A stretch of DNA of 64,000 nt. Source: an uncultured Clostridia bacterium (GTDB taxonomy: Bacteria; Bacillota; Clostridia; Lachnospirales; Anaerotignaceae). Positions 63,550-64,000 of the stretch are shown here, one piece after another (positions within the stretch are counted from its first letter, which is position 1; the number at the start of each line of letters is the position of its first letter). The notes under the pieces are model-generated. The model worked only from the letters and a program-made list of their open reading frames with translations. It was not told where the DNA came from and did no database searches. The stretch lies in the NCBI GenBank assembly GCA_910587195.1, contig CAJUKL010000005.1, forward strand, positions 10,188 to 74,187, read 5' to 3'. The position numbers and the translations under genes were made by a program.

Positions 63550-63573
63550 ATGATACTTTTATTTATCCGTCAA
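63545..63573 (-). promoter_or_regulatory. Sigma-A promoter of the fab operon
   Basis: TTGACG (63573-63568), a 17-base spacer and TATACT (63550-63545), the latter inside the FabT palindrome. Confidence 0.9.
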
Positions 63574-63792
63574 TCTTTATTTTGAAAATAATACCTTTTA
63601 TTTCGAAATATTTTGTATGAAAATAGAAGGTATTTTTGTTATTTTGTCAAAATATTGTAAAATCCTTATTTTATAAGGTTTTTATTTTGCATTTCTTTGT
63701 GAATAACGATTTTTATTAAAGTTTTTAAAAACAAAGTGGGACAAAAAAAGGACAAAAAATAGAGTTGTAGGGCGGCTTTAAACAAAAATAAG
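63574..63792. other. Intergenic region upstream of the fab operon
   Basis: A/T-rich, with no ORF. It contains a hairpin CCTTA/TAAGG near 63664-63678 followed by a T-rich stretch, and paired GGGACAAAAAAAGGACAAAAA motifs near 63738. That shape is seen at edges of integrated phages in Clostridia, but on its own it is not proof. Confidence 0.4.
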
Positions 63793-63818
63793 AGAGGGCT
63801 TTTATGCCCTCTTTTTTA
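63793..63818. terminator. Intrinsic terminator
   Basis: A 7-bp G/C-rich stem AGAGGGC/GCCCTCT with T-run on the plus strand, at the 3' end of the minus-strand gene that runs off the window. Confidence 0.8.
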
Positions 63819-64000
63819 TTTATCATAAACGCCCATTCTATCGTGTATCACAAATAGCCTTAACATTGTCCCCGTAAGCATAAGCTGTCCTTTTTCGTCC
63901 CCTTTTAATGCACCTTTGTCAATCAGTTTTTGTACCGTAGGCTTTGCCCAATCTGGCATATTTTCGTCTATGTAGTTGTAAACCATTTCTGTACCTTCTT
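63816..64000 (-). CDS. Partial gene: C terminus of a phage lysin or tail accessory-like protein
   Basis: A minus-strand frame enters at the window edge and ends at TAA 63818-63816, giving about 61 residues that include NYIDENMPDWAKPTVQKLID, KGALKGDEKG, then LMLTGTMLRLFVIHDRMGVYDK. This resembles the C-terminal WAKP...KLxxKGxLKG...LTxxMLRxFVIxDR module seen in phage amidases and tail accessory proteins of Clostridia. The base composition is a little more G/C-rich than its neighbours. The start and full product lie outside the window. Together with the upstream region it hints at a prophage or remnant beyond this edge. Confidence 0.6.
   Translation of the reverse strand, partial: EGTEMVYNYIDENMPDWAKPTVQKLIDKGALKGDEKGQLMLTGTMLRLFVIHDRMGVYDK

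Overview
The window is a low-GC, A/T-rich chromosome segment with Firmicutes-type AGGAGG ribosome binding sites, sigma-A promoters (TTGACA-17-TATAAT) and many strong intrinsic terminators. Gene content fits an anaerobic, spore-forming Clostridia, probably Lachnospirales: a FabT-FabK type fatty acid cluster, rubrerythrin, a siroheme reductase, a presequence-protease-like M16C peptidase, pyruvate carboxylase, and the sporulation-type proteins PdaB and BofC. Genus cannot be told from this window. No rRNA, tRNA or CRISPR array was seen.

Layout. 1-8.4 kb: YebC/PmpR regulator, an SLH-domain surface protein, a 1622-residue secreted M60 (mucinase-type) metallopeptidase, and an uncharacterised protein that has a paralogue at 29.9 kb. 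8.5-15.5 kb: small sulfite/nitrite reductase, an MtnA-class II aldolase fusion for methylthioribose salvage, an ABC-F ATPase, malic enzyme and a CNNM/CBS transporter. 15.6-28.2 kb: the most unusual part. The sporulation deacetylase gene pdaB is split. Its first 66 codons end at 15811 and its last 194 codons resume at 27573. A large serine recombinase starts 32 bases inside the left junction. The two junctions rebuild an attP with 20-base arms matching at 15 of 20 positions around a central TG. The 11.76 kb between them resembles a sigK 'skin'-type intervening element, but it encloses the normally essential pcrA and ligA, plus a PHP phosphatase, yerC, an FMN-riboswitch-controlled MATE transporter with an in-frame stop, and accessory genes at its right end. 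28.2-36 kb: gamma-glutamyltransferase, the paralogue with its start codon in a hairpin, a radical SAM protein, a 52-residue FeoB-associated Cys-rich protein, rubrerythrin, and the M16C peptidase. 36-41 kb: purM-purN-purD (no purH), an HD hydrolase and a CAP-domain secreted protein. 41-53 kb, mostly minus strand: TatD DNase, pyruvate carboxylase, radA, a small conserved protein, clpC, an RluA-type synthase with a GH13 alpha-glucan hydrolase, and a candidate small RNA of about 107 nt. 53.3-63.5 kb, minus strand: the complete type II fatty acid operon fabT-fabH-acpP-fabK-fabD-fabG-fabF-accB-fabZ-accC-accD-accA, followed by a BofC-like gene, with a perfect FabT palindrome over the promoter. The right edge holds the 3' end of a gene that looks like a phage lysin or tail accessory.

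The fatty acid genes form one pathway unit from acetyl-CoA carboxylation (accABCD) through initiation (fabH, fabD, acpP) to elongation (fabF, fabG, fabZ, fabK). Pyruvate carboxylase and malic enzyme link pyruvate with C4 acids. The strongest candidate for something undescribed is the split pdaB locus. If the recombinase is active only in the doomed mother cell, as in skin systems, excision could restore pdaB while essential cargo keeps the element from being lost during growth. The sequence shows the split, the recombinase and the att symmetry. The developmental timing is inference.
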